A DNA stretch of 64,000 nucleotides from NCBI GenBank assembly GCA_964036315.1, contig OZ038492.1, positions 41,919,522 through 41,983,521 of the forward strand. The letters run 5' to 3'. A program made the position numbers and the translations under genes. The stretch is from Acanthosepion esculentum. Taxonomy: Eukaryota > Mollusca > Cephalopoda > Sepiida > Sepiidae. This document shows positions 47,775-57,984 of the stretch, one piece after another (position 1 is the stretch's first letter; the number at the start of each line of letters is the position of its first letter). Under the pieces are notes generated by a model. The model was not told where the DNA came from. It was given only the letters and a program-made list of their open reading frames with translations, and ran no database searches.

Positions 47775-48170
47775 GGCAAGCTTGTCTCACTAGATCAGTT
47801 ATGATTGAGTAAAGAGTTTGAATCTAAATGGGTGCTTTATACTTTTATAGTTCCCGCTGTCTTTTCTATTAATAGTTCATGATAATTGATCTAACGACCT
47901 TTTCACTTAAGAATTCACAAATTTAAATGTAGATTGGCATGTAGGTCTCATTATTTTACTGTTGAAATTGGTAGATGTAACCATAAGTTCTATGCAAACA
48001 GTTTCTTCATTTCCATTTCTCGCTTGTGGTGCTCTCTTCCGGATATTTGCTTTACTGCCAATCGTTTGACCCCTTGAATCCTATTATTTTATTATTTTTT
48101 CTTGTCAATGATTTCTTTTGAGATTCTTTCACTCGCAGTATTTCCTCGTGTCTTAGTGGATTTATCGTCT
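47775..48170 (+). mobile_element. SINE relic followed by LINE 3' fragment
   Basis: At 47775-47860, GGCAAGCTTGTCTCACTAGA and GAGTTTGAATCTAAATGGG resemble the SINE of the 23.15 kb dimer. At about 47915-48170, plus-strand sequence corresponds to the LASRSH / FTVETVRC / LFYSNSF / WNSLP region of the LINE protein (TTTAAATGTAGATTGGCATG, then ACTGTTGAAATTGGTAGATG). It is strongly decayed. Confidence 0.55.
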
Positions 48171-48184
48171 TCCTTAGAATCATA

Positions 48185-48514
48185 TATTAGAGGAACGGTA
48201 GTGTTGTGAATAGCGGCTCGGATTGAGAAATCGGAGAGTCGAATTCACTTACGTGTTAATACCCTTGGGAAAGGTATTAATCCTCCTCTTCTGCCTACAG
48301 GTATGGCTACATAGCAAGATAGACTGTGTTCTATGGAACCTAGTCTAGGAGGACAAATCTGATTTCAAAGGAGGGTCGTTTAGGGATCTTGTGGCACAGA
48401 GTGCACCAGGTCTCTGCATTGGGGCCTTCAAAAAGTGTGGTTGGTATTGCACAAAATCATCACCACTATAATCATATCATATGTGCTGGTCTCTGCGCTT
48501 GACCCTCATATGTC

Positions 48515-48520
<6 letters not shown>
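48185..48520 (+). mobile_element. tRNA-related SINE-like element, plus copy
   Basis: Same family and order as the minus copy at 3237-3655: GCGGCTCGGATTGAGAAATC, then GGAGAGTCGAATTCACTTAC as B-box region, GGTATTAATCCTCCTCTTC, AGTGCACCAGGTCTCTGCAT, CATATGTGCTGGT and a final CCTCATATGTCG directly against (TA)n at 48521-48559. Confidence 0.7.
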
Positions 48521-48560
<40 letters not shown>

Positions 48561-48680
48561 TCTTTATATATATGTGTGTGTGCGTGATAAACTAAGGAAC
48601 AAATAGAAAACACTTGTATATTTTAACATGATACGCTTTTATTTAAGATTCATCAGGAAATAAATCTTAAATTTGTTTCT
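48521..48680 (-). repeat. (TA)n then hammerhead-like relic
   Basis: After a 39-bp TA run, the minus strand of 48615-48665 reads CCTGATGAATCTTAAATAAA and then AGCGTATCATG. The CTGATGA box is exact for a hammerhead core, but a GAAA box is not clear. The order resembles the LTR-like ends of Penelope elements. Low-confidence relic. Confidence 0.35.
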
Positions 48681-49155
48681 CACTGGTCATGTAGACCTCA
48701 TCTGTATTTGCCTTTTTTGGTAGCGTTTGTAAATTCTTTTGTGCATCGTAATTTTAGTTTGTTTATGCGGGATTTGGTTGGTAATGTCTGTACGTTCGTA
48801 TGGATAAATCATACTTAATTTATGCGAGAGTATTTATTTTTTGACTAAGACCTTAATGCTCAATAGTATTCCCATCGGATATTTTATGGCAAAAGTTTTC
48901 ACATTAATATTAATCTCATAGCACCTACATATATTTCTTTTAAAATGATATATCTCTTCAGAACTTAAGCGGTCATTTTTTTCTTTATGTTTTATTTACC
49001 TGTAGACTGCCATGACTCAAATATAGTGGTTTGGTTTCTGACTTCTGCAATTTTTGAACTCTGGGTAGTCATTTCCTTATATTGGCTGGCATCCATGTCT
49101 ATACACCACAGTGTCCCTTGCTATTTATGTCCTCGGTATGAAGATAAACTACATG
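48681..49155. other. No gene recognised
   Basis: AT-rich; the 66-codon frame at 48987-49187 overlaps the following repeat and has no motif. Confidence 0.4.
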
Positions 49156-49159
49156 CGAC

Positions 49160-49425
49160 ACCAAGGCCTCTGATCTGGATATTGTAGGTTTTGAGGAGCC
49201 TGGAACCACCTTTTAATTGCTGTTCTACCCAGGTCCACACTGACCTGGGTTGTTAGTACTTGTAGGGTCACAGATATGGACAAATAATGAACCACCAAAC
49301 AAAACACTATGAAATTATAAAAATATATTTTCATAGTAAAAATACCAGCTATATATTTTTATACAAAAAGGACCAACAATACATATTTATAGTAAAATGG
49401 CCAGCAATACATTTTATTTATAGTT
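49160..49425 (-). repeat. Dispersed repeat with 30-bp subrepeats
   Basis: The reverse complement shares AGGTGGTTCCAGGCTCCTCA, AAACCT and GATCAGAGGCCTTGGTG with the plus strand of 52390-52445. Both copies adjoin short repeats of the ACCAGCAATACATTTT motif, which also occurs at 10.93-11.03 kb. Probably a non-autonomous transposon with subterminal repeats. Confidence 0.6.
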
Positions 49426-49556
49426 AGAAGAAGACATGAAGTGCATCTGTAGTTGAAGACATACAATTGTGTTCAATTTCGTTATTGATATGCCGCTAAA
49501 CAAAACCAACCAACAAGCTTTGCGATTTAATACATTGATGGAGTAAGAGATGGATT

Positions 49557-49567
49557 ACACACACACA

Positions 49568-49642
<75 letters not shown>
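49557..49642. repeat. (CA)n microsatellite
   Basis: About 85 bp of CA repeats with one TA interruption. Confidence 0.95.
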
Positions 49643-49643
<1 letters not shown>

Positions 49644-49644
49644 T

Positions 49645-49956
49645 TACCCCAGTGGACGTAATAAAAGGTTCAATCAGAAATTCCAGACATCTGAAGAAGA
49701 ACGGAACTTACAACGGCCAAAACGTCATTAATATGACAACGTATTCCTATCTGCTCTCGCTCCAAATCTTCTGTAACCCCCTTGCCTTGATCGATCCACT
49801 ATCTTTCTCCACATCCTCTCCTTTACCACTCCTATCTGCTTTTCCTCCAAACCTTCTGTAACCACTTGCGTGCTAGTGGCTTCCAGCCTTGCTTGGGGTG
49901 ATAAGCTTAAAAAAAACGAAGCTGAGGACAACAGTCCGAACTATGTAAATAGTGTA

Positions 49957-49960
<4 letters not shown>
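49645..49960 (+). mobile_element. SINE-like composite element with nested LINE tail
   Basis: Plus-strand blocks TACCCCAGTGGACGTAATAA, CTGAAGAAGAACGGAACTTA and GGCCAAAACGTCATTAATAT match the element at 27.6-28.2 kb. After an insert, GAGGACAACAGTCCGAACTA and GTAAATAGTGTAAATA complete the right end. The insert (about 49738-49915) is a LINE 3' UTR with the GATAAGCTTAAAAAAAA tail. Confidence 0.75.
49738..49915 (+). mobile_element. Nested LINE 3' UTR fragment
   Basis: Nearly identical to 21273-21448 of the nested LINE at 21.1 kb, including the duplicated CTATCTGCTCT block and the CTTGCTTGGGGTGATAAGC tail. A short AACG at both junctions may be a 4-bp or longer TSD, obscured by the A run. It entered the SINE-like element between GACAACG and AAGCTGAGG, which are contiguous in the related copy. 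Confidence 0.75.
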
Positions 49961-50018
<58 letters not shown>

Positions 50019-50027
50019 TACACTATT

Positions 50028-50090
<63 letters not shown>

Positions 50091-50098
50091 TATATGTA

Positions 50099-50148
<50 letters not shown>
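49940..50148. repeat. Palindromic (TA)n complex
   Basis: GTAAATAGTGTAAATAATA runs into TA repeats and comes out as the exact mirror complement TATTATTTACACTATTTAC (to about 50030). Two more TA blocks (50031-50082 and 50106-50148) follow, separated by AATATATATATATGTAATAA. The arms are the element end shared with the 27.6-28.2 kb element. Confidence 0.85.
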
Positions 50149-50151
<3 letters not shown>

Positions 50152-50159
50152 TTTAAAAA

Positions 50160-50530
50160 GACAATATGAATAAACACTATATACATTATATGGACTATTG
50201 TCCTCATATTTGTTGCCACAATTATCACAACGTTTCGGCTGTTGTACGCTCCGGTATTCTTCAGGTGGTTGGAATATCGAACCGACTCCTTTATTTCATT
50301 CACTGGGGTAGTCTGTTTTTTCCACGTGCCATGCCTAATGGATGTCAGTTATCAGTTATCTCCTGTTAATTCACCATCTCTAAGTTCTCCACTGCCTTAA
50401 CCAAGTATTGAACTCACAACTCTTTGGGTCCTGTCTACCCCAGCGAGCAAGAAACATGAGGACAATAGTCCGAATAATGAAAATAGTGTAGATAATACCT
50501 AATCTCAGAAATATAGACAGATACTGCATA
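50160..50530 (-). mobile_element. SINE-like composite element, minus copy
   Basis: The reverse complement gives CAGGACCCAAAGAGTTGTGA, GAGTTCAATACTTGGTTAAG as B-box region, AGATAACTGATAACTGACAT, CCTGAAGAATACCGGAGCGT and GCCGAAACGTTGTGATAATT. It ends with ATGAGGACAATAGTCCATA in one direction, while 50455-50500 holds the same end in the opposite direction, so the element has inverted ends. No insert interrupts the body, making this the cleanest reference copy. Confidence 0.7.
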
Positions 50531-50552
50531 TGAATAAAGTTTTCTTTTTGGG

Positions 50553-50554
<2 letters not shown>

Positions 50555-50624
<70 letters not shown>
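50555..50624. repeat. (TA)n microsatellite
   Basis: About 70 bp of perfect TA repeats. Confidence 0.95.
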
Positions 50625-50627
<3 letters not shown>

Positions 50628-50639
50628 CTATCTTCTTGG

Positions 50640-51300
50640 ACATGAGCAAAATTCCTACGGTCGATGATCACAAATTTGTGGAAGCTTAAATGAAGAGAAA
50701 CATATTTAATTTATAAACGCTGTTTATTTCTTCTTTAAAACACACGCAAACACACACATATATTTGTGTGTGGTGGGTCAAATAATGTATATACCTTCTA
50801 TATTTTCACACAGAAATTATCACAACGTTGAAGGTTTATAAATCAAACCGTTTTAAAAACACTGTTACACATATTTGGCAATCCTTTTCCAAAAGGAATC
50901 GATTCTGAAAGTGCACTCAAATCCTATTGAGGAACATTGCAGCATTAATATATCGGAATTGATACTGCCAACCCGGTTCAGTAAAATTATAACAAACTGA
51001 TTACATTATAATTTTGAACCCAACAATATAATCTCAAGTGTTTATATAATATGCAAATAATTCGTATTGTACAAAATAATATATCTTCTTAAATCTACAG
51101 GTGCGATTTCATAACCATAATATTTGCGCCCTTTGTTTAATTCTTTGTGCGTTTTCCTTTTTTAATCAATAATTCCGGCTCTCTATTCAGTAACCATGGA
51201 AACGCAATGAGCATGCTTATCCTTCAGAAGGATCAATTCATTCTCATAGGGCGGAAAGGATTAGCGAATCTCGAAAAGAGTTTGCTATATATTAACCCGG
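50640..51300. other. No feature recognised
   Basis: AT-rich sequence without shared repeats or a supported frame. Confidence 0.45.
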
Positions 51301-51304
51301 CTTA

Positions 51305-51440
51305 AGCAGGATAACGTGATCTAATGCATAACGGATCGGCCTGACAAATCGGAGAGGCGAGTTCGAAATCTTGTCGTGTTCGTTACATTCACATTACGAG
51401 CAAATACCCTCTGGAAATGTATGAATCCATCGCTTTCCCC
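51305..51440 (+). mobile_element. tRNA-derived SINE fragment
   Basis: GATAACGTGATCTAATGCAT followed by AACGGATCGGCCTGACAAAT and GGAGAGGCGAGTTCGAAATC gives A-box and B-box-like segments in tRNA-like spacing, related to the heads at 7.43 and 57.3 kb. Confidence 0.6.
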
Positions 51441-52234
51441 ACCCCCAGCTACGTACTGAATAACAGAACGGACTAGTTCCTATAACCTTGGGTGGCAACC
51501 AGACTACTATAGAAAAAAACAGTAGCCTACCGCGGGAAAATCTTCTGCCTAGTCAGTCATCAGTCGAAGAAAACATTATCGTCTAAGGGTGTGTCACATA
51601 TGTCACGTGACTGACTGACTGAAGCAGGAACAATTCTGAAGGTAAGCACAAAATAAACAAAGGAATTTATGAAAAAAGAAACTAAATAAAACAAAATTCT
51701 AACTGTTCCTCGGTAATGGTTAATAATTAATCCTGGTTGACCATTATTACTGAATTGGAAGATTGATTCTCACTGGGTGCCCCACTTTAAGCTAAACTTA
51801 ATAAAAAGTGCACACCCTTATGGATACTAGTGAGGTAGTCAGGTTAAATAGTTATTTTGATTTTTATTGTTGGCTCAATATTTGTGGCCTTGGGTCTAAC
51901 TAAAATATGTAGATTACTGTATCGAACATATTTTCCACCGATTTCACATGCCTAATTTCTTTCAAGTGTTTGTAAAGCCATAAAATATAATAATTCTCAA
52001 CGACGCTCGGCTTGAATACATGGGAAACTAAGAACATTAAATATTGATTTGTTAAGCAAGCACACTATTTTCACTTAAAAGTAGTAAATGCCTATCCATG
52101 CACCCACAAGAACGGAATGTGTCATTACATATTGGTTTTGTTTCATTTTTTACGGTATATCAACCTCAATCGCTTATTTAATGCCGACAATATCTTTAGG
52201 ATAGGTTCGTATGAATAGAATATGTATTAATATT
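51441..52234. other. Unassigned, with one SINE relic
   Basis: At 51715-51810, GTAATGGTTAATAATTAATC followed by GATTGATTCTCACTGGGTGC and CCCACTTTAAGCTAAACTTA resembles the SINE of the 23.15 kb dimer. The remainder is unrecognised. Confidence 0.45.
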
Positions 52235-52445
52235 TTATTTTCAAAAATGTATTTTTGGTAATATTTTTTTGCGAAAATGTATCGCTGGTAATTTTACTAC
52301 AAAAATCACTTTTTATCCTTTCATAGTCTTTTGATCCGTTTGCGGGGGGATTAACTGTTAGCCTATCGCTGGAACCCTAACAGATGCTAACAATTAAGAG
52401 GTGGTTCCACGCTCCTCAAAACCTCCCGATCAGAGGCCTTGATGC
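52235..52445 (+). repeat. Dispersed repeat with 30-bp subrepeats, plus copy
   Basis: Partner of 49160-49425 in opposite orientation: two to three AAAATGTATxxxTGGTAAT-type units, then AGGTGGTTCCACGCTCCTCA and CAGAGGCCTTGATGCC. Confidence 0.6.
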
Positions 52446-52629
52446 CGGATATAATTTATCGTCAGACTGAGGACGAATCAGGGGGTGGAGTTGTTACCTC
52501 AGTTTTTAGGTTTTCTAATCCTCAGAGGATATGCTGGTTTCAAAGCATTATCCCTATTCTCAGGCCATTTATGCTTTTCCGGCCTCTGATTTCATACTGC
52601 AAATAGGATTAACGGACATTAGTTACAGT

Positions 52630-52955
52630 TCACCTATGTGGCCTCTATGGTTACATGCGATTTTGATTTCAGAGTCGACCTTCATTTATACTGGTTGTGG
52701 AATACGGCGAGAGATCCAAGACGGTCCTTCTATTTAACCCGTAGCTGGGATAGTTTCATAGTGGGTATGTGTGCGAAAGTGAATGCCAAGTTCTATACTT
52801 GATGTTGTACTCTGCTCATCAATTTTTCATTGCGAGCCTCTATTACCCCACCAGAACGGGTGGTGCGATTATGGGAAAGGAAATCTGCATAATACGAGAG
52901 GCATGTCTTTTAGCAGAAGAGGAATGAAAATAAAATAAAATGGGAAAATTAGTAT
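52630..52955 (+). repeat. Dispersed repeat pair, copy 1
   Basis: Shares with 56175-56545, in the same order: ACATGCGATTTT, TTCAGxGTC, TGGTTGT, ATACGGCG, GAGATCC, GTCCTTCTATT-AACCCG, GGGCGAAAGTGAAT-like, GTGCGATTATG, AGAGGAAxGAAAA and ATGGGAAA. No gene is recognised; it is probably an inactive transposon-derived repeat. Confidence 0.65.
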
Positions 52956-53640
52956 GATTTTGCCCCGTAAGTACACATGTTGTGATTGTTTGATTGATTT
53001 ATTTATTTTACGGTTTATCAACTCTTTATCAGGTGGCATTTAAGTTAACTCATGAGGAGTGCACTTGATTGGGCCTTCATCACAATAGGTAAGGAGGAGT
53101 AGATGCAATAGGCATCAATAAACTACAAAAGAACTGAAAATTGATCGCTACATTTAAGTATTGCATTATATATTATTATATTATCATTAATATGTAAGCT
53201 TACCTTTTAAAAGTTCGACGACAGATCTTCTGACACCACTTAATTTAATGACACTTTGATGTACGTAGGTTCTTACTTTCTATAGAAACAATTATTTTTA
53301 TTTCATGGGTGACTTTTCGCTGGATCTCCTAATTAATTTCGATTAATACAAAATTTATTTCCAAGTTATAAAAACTGTTATCGTACAAAAAAATTGGGCG
53401 CAAAAAATTGGGGAAAAAATCGTCGAATACAGTCACTGTAATGAAATCTTGGGAATCCAAAATTTCAGGATTGCGAGTCCGGATCTGATCTGGTATGTTT
53501 TTAATTTGCTCATGGAGTTGGCCTGATTCCAAAATGGTAGGAATAAAGTTGAAAAAGTGTGACACACTGGCAGAGTGGAATTCGCATTTATTATATAGAT
53601 CATGAGAATAAATCTTTTCCTGTTAGAGAATATTGGTAAC
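52956..53640. other. No feature recognised
   Basis: AT-rich; minus-strand frames (53329-53723) are partly microsatellite translations. Confidence 0.45.
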
Positions 53641-53694
53641 TCTCTCTCTCTCTCTCTATCCATACATACATACATACATACATACATACATACA

Positions 53695-53770
<76 letters not shown>
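53641..53770. repeat. Compound microsatellite (TC)n, (ACAT)n, (TA)n
   Basis: TC for 20 bp, then about 58 bp of ACAT units, then about 48 bp of TA. Confidence 0.95.
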
Positions 53771-53772
<2 letters not shown>

Positions 53773-54111
53773 GTGAGTGTATCTATGTATAGATAAATGT
53801 CTGTATACTTTCCTCTGTGAGTAATTCAAATGTATATCCGTGTTGCAGTGAAAGCCAAAACGTGATACAAAAAGATGTACGAAATTATGCATTATGACAA
53901 TTATTTCTATTTTTCATACCAGGAAATGCAGTTATCACGATGTCACTACGAGCATATTGTAGCGAAACAGACGCAATCCTTTTCCGAAACTTGGTCATAA
54001 TCTCTCTCCCTTTATTCGCACAAAGGAAGTCGAATTCATCTCTTCACAAATGATTAGTAATCTTATTCTCTCCCACCCTCTCTCTCTTACTCACTCTCTC
54101 TCTTTCTCTCG

Positions 54112-54167
<56 letters not shown>

Positions 54168-54424
54168 CTCCTTCTAATTCACAAAAATAAAAAATATATC
54201 TCTTCCACCCACCGTCTACACCCCACCATATCAGCTTCATACCAGCTTCGCAAAAGATCAGAAACAACTTTTTGAGTCGCCTATCGGTTTTCAAACGTAA
54301 CCTGTAACCCTTTTTGATATTCCACTTCCTCGACATTTTCCCGGTTCTTCTCTTTGGCATTTGGAAATATTGCCGGCAGGCGCCAGCCTTGAGTGTTTGC
54401 TTCAGATACAGCATCGTTGGCACC
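53771..54424. other. No gene; (CA)n inside
   Basis: Contains a CA run at 54117-54165 preceded by a TC-rich stretch. The 233-codon minus-strand frame (54091-54792) is mostly translation of the CA and GA tracts. A short middle segment (about 54180-54420) has mixed composition but no recognisable motif. Confidence 0.5.
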
Positions 54425-54775
54425 TGAGTAAAAGAAAAACAGTAGAAGAAAGAAAGAAAGAAAGAAAGAAGAGAAAGAAACGGATAAAAAAGCAACGACA
54501 GGAAAGAATAAAAGCAAAGGAGAAAAAGGATGTGAAAGAAAGAAGGAAAGAAAGAAACGGAAAAGTAACGGTTAATGAAAGCAATGGTAGTAAAAAATGA
54601 AAGAAAAGAAGAAAGAAAGAATGAAACGGAAAAAACGGATAAAAAATGGCGAAAGAAAGTAAAGGAAAAAATATTGACAGCAACGAAGAAAAATAAAGAA
54701 AGAAACGAAGGAAAATGAGACAGTGAAAGAAAGGAATTAAAACGAGACGGAGAAAAATAGCAACGATAGAGGATC
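54425..54775. repeat. Purine-rich (GAAA)n-like tract
   Basis: About 350 bp in which the plus strand is nearly all A and G, dominated by GAAAGAAAG steps with occasional ACGGA. Smaller analogue of the 15.8-16.7 kb tract. Confidence 0.85.
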
Positions 54776-54814
54776 ATTAAATTCACTAACATTCAGAACA
54801 ACAGGATGTCACCA

Positions 54815-54895
54815 CAGCATGGTGTAATGGTTAACGAGGTAAACTGGTTGACTATTGTTATTGAATATTTGTTCAATCCTCCCCTGGTGCACATT
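54815..54895 (+). mobile_element. SINE relic (tRNA-like head)
   Basis: GCATGGTGTAATGGTTAACG as A box, then TTTGTTCAATCCTCCCCTGG as B-box region; related to the units of the dimer at 23.15 kb. Confidence 0.55.
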
Positions 54896-55089
54896 ACAAT
54901 TTACAATTACAATTTACAAATTTGACAAGCAGTAAAACACATAAGAGAATATAAACATTTATAAAAAAAAATAAAAGTAGCATCATAAACAATTTTCTTT
55001 TGAACGATCATCATCCTTGATATTTCCCTCGTAAACGTTGACGTATTAATCTATGACGTTTTTGGCTCTCCTTCTTCAACTTTTCAGCA

Positions 55090-55310
55090 AAATGGTAATG
55101 GTAATATTAGCCGTTTCCTTGTGAGGAAACATTTGGCATTTATTAACCGAGCAGTCAGAGCTACTCTAGTTAAGCTTTTTCTTTACCTACTGGCCATCGG
55201 GCAGTGATGAAAGTGTAGTATCTGTTCTGATAACCTCTAATGCCAATGGTAATATTAGCTGTTTCCTTATGAGGAAATATTCGGAATTTATTAGCCTAGC
55301 AGACATTGCT
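55090..55310 (+). repeat. Short tandem duplication next to the protein-like repeat
   Basis: AATGGTAATATTAGCxGTTTCCTT, then xTGAGGAAA, then ATTTATTA-CCxAGCAG occurs at 55095-55165 and again at 55244-55310. The second copy runs straight into the open frame that follows, so the duplicated block may belong to the same element. Confidence 0.65.
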
Positions 55311-55935
55311 GATATCGGTTGAAATTTATAAAATCTTTTTCTTAAAACAATTTTTCAGGAAAGTAGGTTTCTCAAGCTCAGTAGTTGTTATCGCTCTTTC
55401 CACTATTGATGGGGGGGGGGGTTCCATCTTCCTTTTATTTGACGTAGTTCGAAAATATCAACATCTTGATTATGACATTCTTTCCTCTTCTAGTCATATG
55501 TGCTACCCATTTCAGTTGTTGGTGTTATTTAAAGTCTTTAAGTCATGTGGTTTCTGTTATCCGGGACTGTTCTTTGTTTGTGATTCTGTAGCGCCAGCCC
55601 ACAAGGTTCGAAGAAGTAAGGTGCTTGCTAATAGCAACCTCTTCACTCGCTGGAAGCCATTTTTAATCTCTGATATGAGGAAGTGTTTATATACAGCTGA
55701 CAAGATAATTAATTCTGAACGAGTTTGGCGCCAAGCATATGACGCGGCTATTTAAAGAAATGACATTTTTCAGATTAATGCTCTGGTTTTTCGCAACTTT
55801 TGGGGTGAAACTATCTCTAGCACTGCCTATTCTATGTTCAGTTTTCTTATTTCTGATACTAAATTTGTTAAAACTGATCTATACACCAAGGTATTTGAAT
55901 TGTTTGGTACTTACAAATTCCTCATCCCGATTTTT
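55290..55935 (+). pseudogene. Unrecognised protein-like repeat, copy 2 (nearly open)
   Basis: A plus-strand frame with one internal TAA (55753-55755) stays open for about 210 codons. Key blocks: VEIYKIFFLKQFFRKVGFSS, a Gly run coded by 12 or so G's, DYDILSSSSHMCY, a Lys/Arg-rich HKVRRSKVLANSNLFTRW, SDMRKCLYTADKIINSERVW, and after the stop RNDIFQINALVFRNFWGETI and STAYSMFSFLISDTKFV. There is no ATG at its start. The minus-strand copy at 6.44-7.10 kb keeps the same order, so this is repetitive and probably transposon-encoded. I recognise no known domain. Function unknown. Confidence 0.55.
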
Positions 55936-56174
55936 TTTATAATAGATTCAGGGTTATGCGCCCTCATTGCCTTCATTCCAATTTCAGGACAATAGACATC
56001 ATAGCTGATTCGATTTGAAGGCACTTTGCAAATCACTGTGATTTTCTCATCATTGAGATGTTCTCTTCAGATTGTGTGCTGGTTTCCGAACGTGCCCCTC
56101 TTCTCAGACTCATTTGTGTTTCATCAACAAAACCAACCTGTGTTTGAAACTGTAACTGTTCTGAGCTCACCCTG

Positions 56175-56545
56175 GTTACAGTTCAAGGGCCACATGCGAT
56201 TTTTATTTCAGTGTCAACCTTCTTTTACAATGGTTGTTAAATACGGCGCGAGATCCGAGGCTGTCCTTCTATTAAACCCGTGCCTGTCGGCAGAAGGGTA
56301 TATGGGACAAATCCATAGCATTCCCACGGGTATTTGGGCGAAAGTGAATACAACATTCTGGACAAGAATTTGAACCCGGTTCATCGACTTTTCAAGGCGA
56401 GACTAAACATTACGACTCCAGCGAGAAGATCTGATCAGAGCGGTACGATTATGAGGAAGGTCATCTTCATGATATTATAGGCAGGTCTTATAGCGAAAGA
56501 GGAACGAAAACAAAAAGAATGGGAAATTATGATGACCTTGGCCAA
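56175..56545 (+). repeat. Dispersed repeat pair, copy 2
   Basis: Matches 52630-52955 block for block with substitutions and small indels. It is also preceded by ACAGTTCAxxGGCC, as in copy 1. Confidence 0.65.
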
Positions 56546-57299
56546 TAGGTAGATGTTTTGCTCATCAACCCTTTGTGGATTATTTAACATTGAAAAATTT
56601 TGGATCATAAGAATAATTCATTTTTTTTTTTTGCTACTGAATATTGCGTTAACATTTTTTCAATATAGCAATGGTTTTTCATGATATGGGTCAGCCTATT
56701 TAACCCATAGCTAAGGAATAAGAGAACATATGTTGTGAAACATAGGGATTAGATCTGTATTAACTGATGTATTGGTATTTCTTCAAAGACACTAGAAAGC
56801 AAGAGAACAGGAGATTTGTGACAGCAGCTGTTCTTTCACGACAATAAGTAGACCAGATTCATTCAGTTTTGCATAGTTTGATAAAAGGCTATCTCTATGG
56901 AACACCAGAAGAGATTAAATTCCCTGGTAATGACCGACTTGAGGAGCTCGTTAGCCATCAATCTACGCCAAAGTTTACAACGTTGCATTTACAATCAAAA
57001 GATTTTATTCGGTTTTTAGTAAACTTTGATTAAAAAAAAATGAAGATTTCTTTCATGAGTCAGAAACCTTCATTTTCGGTGTACACAGCAAAACTGATTC
57101 CTGATACAAATGTAAACTAATGGTCATGATGAAATTATTATAGTAATATACATTAGATTGAGAAATTTCTGCGGCTTTCTGCAGGCTATTTCAAGCCATA
57201 AAATATTTTTGAGATTGTAAGAATTTTTTATTGAGTTAATAATATTTTTAGTGATACAATACTTACAAGTTAATCTATAGCTAGATGTAGAAGAGTTAA
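56546..57299. other. No feature recognised
   Basis: AT-rich, without shared repeats or supported frames. Confidence 0.45.
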
Positions 57300-57390
57300 G
57301 TGAATATAACGAACCCATCTGGAATTGGAACTCGGCTCTCCGATTAACAATTCCGAGATATTATTCATTACACCGCACGCACCTAGGTAC
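57300..57390 (-). mobile_element. tRNA-derived SINE fragment, minus strand
   Basis: The reverse complement reads GGTGCGTGCGGTGTAATGAA (A box), then ATCGGAGAGCCGAGTTCCAA (B-box region), matching the head at 7.43 kb. Confidence 0.65.
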
Positions 57391-57984
57391 TGACCAAGCT
57401 CGACATTGCTTAACTTCGGAGAAATACTGGTGTTTCAACGTGATGTGTCCGGAAGTCAATATTCAATCGAGAAAACGTAGGGATAAAGGCAGAAATAAGG
57501 AAGTTTTTGTTGAAAGATGGAGCTTTTTATAAAATGCTTTTTCTGTATTTAAATATGTATGTGAAAATTATGGTTTGAAAAATTATTTTTATTTATCTGT
57601 CTACTGATATTAATATGTCAACCTACTGGCCTCCCTACCTATCTACCTACTTACCCACATATAATGGCCAGTTATTCGTTACCGGCAAACTTGTGTTTTT
57701 CAACACCTACAAAGCCCATTTGTGGTTGATTCTGAGGTTACAGTTTCTGGAAGAGAACTCATCGTCTGGCGTGATCAACAATTTGAACATGGCCAGTGCA
57801 TACAAATTATCTATCATCTGTTACGTCGTTCTAGTAAAAACGTTAATGGCCACCGAACAACTTCGATTTGTGTCAACCCGTGGTATCATTTACAGTAGAG
57901 ACTTCACAAAAAAGCGATACCTAAGGTTTCAAATGGATTTTTAAAATTGAAAAATCTTTCTCGAATCGTTTATTTTAGTTTTAA
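57391..57984. other. Unassigned; one 109-codon frame
   Basis: The frame at 57615-57944 starts in a CTAC-rich simple stretch and continues through mixed sequence (LQFLEENSSSGVINNLN, KKRYLRFQMDF). I recognise nothing, and there is no second copy in the window. Confidence 0.35.

Noticed and set aside
54091..54792. A 233-codon minus-strand frame with hydrophobic segments
   Set aside because: Its apparent membrane segments are Phe/Ser/Leu runs from GAAA repeats, and its C-terminal end is a CA-repeat translation.
57615..57944. Possible small gene of 109 codons
   Set aside because: It begins in simple sequence, has no recognisable motif and is the longest frame in a stretch expected to hold one by chance.
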